A stretch of DNA of 64,000 bases from AP-15 sp963732095 (GTDB taxonomy: Bacteria; Pseudomonadota; Alphaproteobacteria; ATCC43930; CGMCC-115725): NCBI GenBank assembly GCA_963732095.1, contig CAVSZA010000070.1:1-64000 (forward strand), written 5' to 3'. This document shows positions 63,180 to 64,000 of the stretch, in pieces. Below the pieces are notes generated by a model. It did not search any database. It worked only from the letters and a program-made list of their open reading frames with translations, and was not told where the DNA came from. Numbering within the stretch: the first letter of the stretch is position 1; each line of letters opens with the position of its first letter. A program made the position numbers and the translations under genes.

Positions 63180-64000
63180 CGAGAGCGGCTGTCCGAACAA
63201 ACTTGTTACCGTTCTCTGAAGGGCGGAGAGGGTAGGTCATGGGACTTAACGCTTGATGGTCGGCAGCAACATTTATGTTCGGGAGTTATGATGTTGTCAA
63301 ACCGAGGGTCTAGGTTTTGGCACTTCCCAGCCTCAAGCTCCGACGAAGTCCCCAAATTTCTTGTGACTACAAGAAGACGGCGTAGCAGCATGTGCCTGCA
63401 CCTGCACTTGGAAACTCCGTATTGTTTTGTGACGGATGACAGGGGCGCGAGACCGGCGCTCGAAGAAAGTGTTTGCCTTCTCGCGAGACTCAATGATCCA
63501 AATTTCCGAACTACATTGAACGTATCCAGCGTCGAACACCTGAGACTTTTATAGACCGGTGACGGACGGTCTGATTCGTCGCACTCGCGCCGGCACGCGA
63601 CAGAAGATCCCCCGATTTCCTCGTGAAATACCGCATCCCCTCGCGCGCCGGAGGTGGTTTTGGCGGAGCGAGCGGATGTGCGAGAGGTGCTCGCGGCACT
63701 CGACCAGCAACTCGCAGCTATTTTTGCGGCCCGGTTTGTCACCGCGCACCGCGCCTTAATTGCGGCGGCTGGAGCGATTCGCCGGGTGGGGCTTGCACCC
63801 ACTTGAAAGCGCCGCCTTGTCACGGCGCACCCCCAGAGCAGTCGTTCCTCTCCGCAAGTCGCGGCTGTGCCTGCCGCGTGGATAGCGGTCGTGCACCATC
63901 TCAAATAGGGGATGAGGCGATGCACTGTCGCTTCGATTGTACCAGCGGCTTGCCTTCTGGTCGACTTCCAATGCCCCTGCCACCTTCTGTCCCTCGCTTT
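63180..64000. other. Right-edge region without a supported gene
   Basis: An 88-codon plus-strand frame at 63288-63554 has GGAG four bases before its ATG but no family and shadow-like composition. Around 63750-63840 the minus strand shows tRNA-like anticodon and T arms (see rejected items). Nothing else is supported. Confidence 0.3.

Noticed and set aside
63700..63860. Possible minus-strand tRNA-Val(GAC)-like structure near the right edge
   Set aside because: An anticodon stem-loop (loop GTGACAA) and a paired T arm can be drawn, but no acceptor strand pairs with the 3' end and alternative T-arm pairings are equally good; too weak to call.

Overview
The window is GC-rich and mosaic. It most likely comes from an alphaproteobacterium of the Hyphomicrobiales, for example a soil relative of Bradyrhizobium or Rhodopseudomonas. 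Support comes from gene family content (adenine deaminase, P450 with Adx-type ferredoxin, LLM oxidoreductase, PEP-CTERM CHRD protein, IS91 with its tyrosine recombinase) and from a dispersed repeat whose translation reads like the 'DSPLEGDGFEPSV' pseudo-peptides often seen in that order. The assignment is by inference; there is no rRNA or marker gene here.

Layout. 1-11700: a broken esterase, a MarC membrane protein, a Tat-exported LodA/GoxA-like quinoprotein candidate followed by a truncated FAD partner, a methyltransferase, two secreted proteins of unknown function, adenine deaminase and an N-terminally truncated CapA. 12100-13700: a lower-GC three-gene cassette of unknown function whose last gene carries an in-frame amber codon. 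14300-16300: DJ-1/PfpI and cupin genes plus a cupin remnant. 16700-18900: an IS91-like element. 19500-28500: a sedolisin (S53) protease, then a very large YD-repeat (RHS-type) gene broken by several frameshifts. 28500-35200: sparse DNA, then an NTF2-like protein / Asp-nucleophile hydrolase / LLM oxidoreductase run and a GNAT. 35300-35800: a dense array of atypical tRNAs. 37900-42100: tandem operator palindromes, ferredoxin, P450, a BVMO-like flavoprotein flanked by direct repeats, and a TetR regulator. 42300-44400: a UvrD-like helicase. 44600-57900: a graveyard of truncated genes interspersed with intact enzymes (carboxylesterase, GST, FlK-type thioesterase) and secreted proteins. 58283-60202: three overlapping genes of unknown function. 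60700-62460: an 11-repeat VCBS/FG-GAP protein.

Two themes stand out. First, oxidative and hydrolytic catabolic enzymes (P450, BVMO, LLM, esterases, hydrolases, GSTs, thiolase and RidA remnants) recur, which suggests a xenobiotic or terpenoid/steroid type accessory region. Second, about twenty genes are truncated or broken by single-base frameshifts, sometimes in compensating pairs. This points to a decaying accessory region, or partly to uncorrected indels in the assembly. The best candidates for an undescribed system are the coupled operon at 58283-60202 and the low-GC cassette at 12143-13679; neither could be assigned a function.
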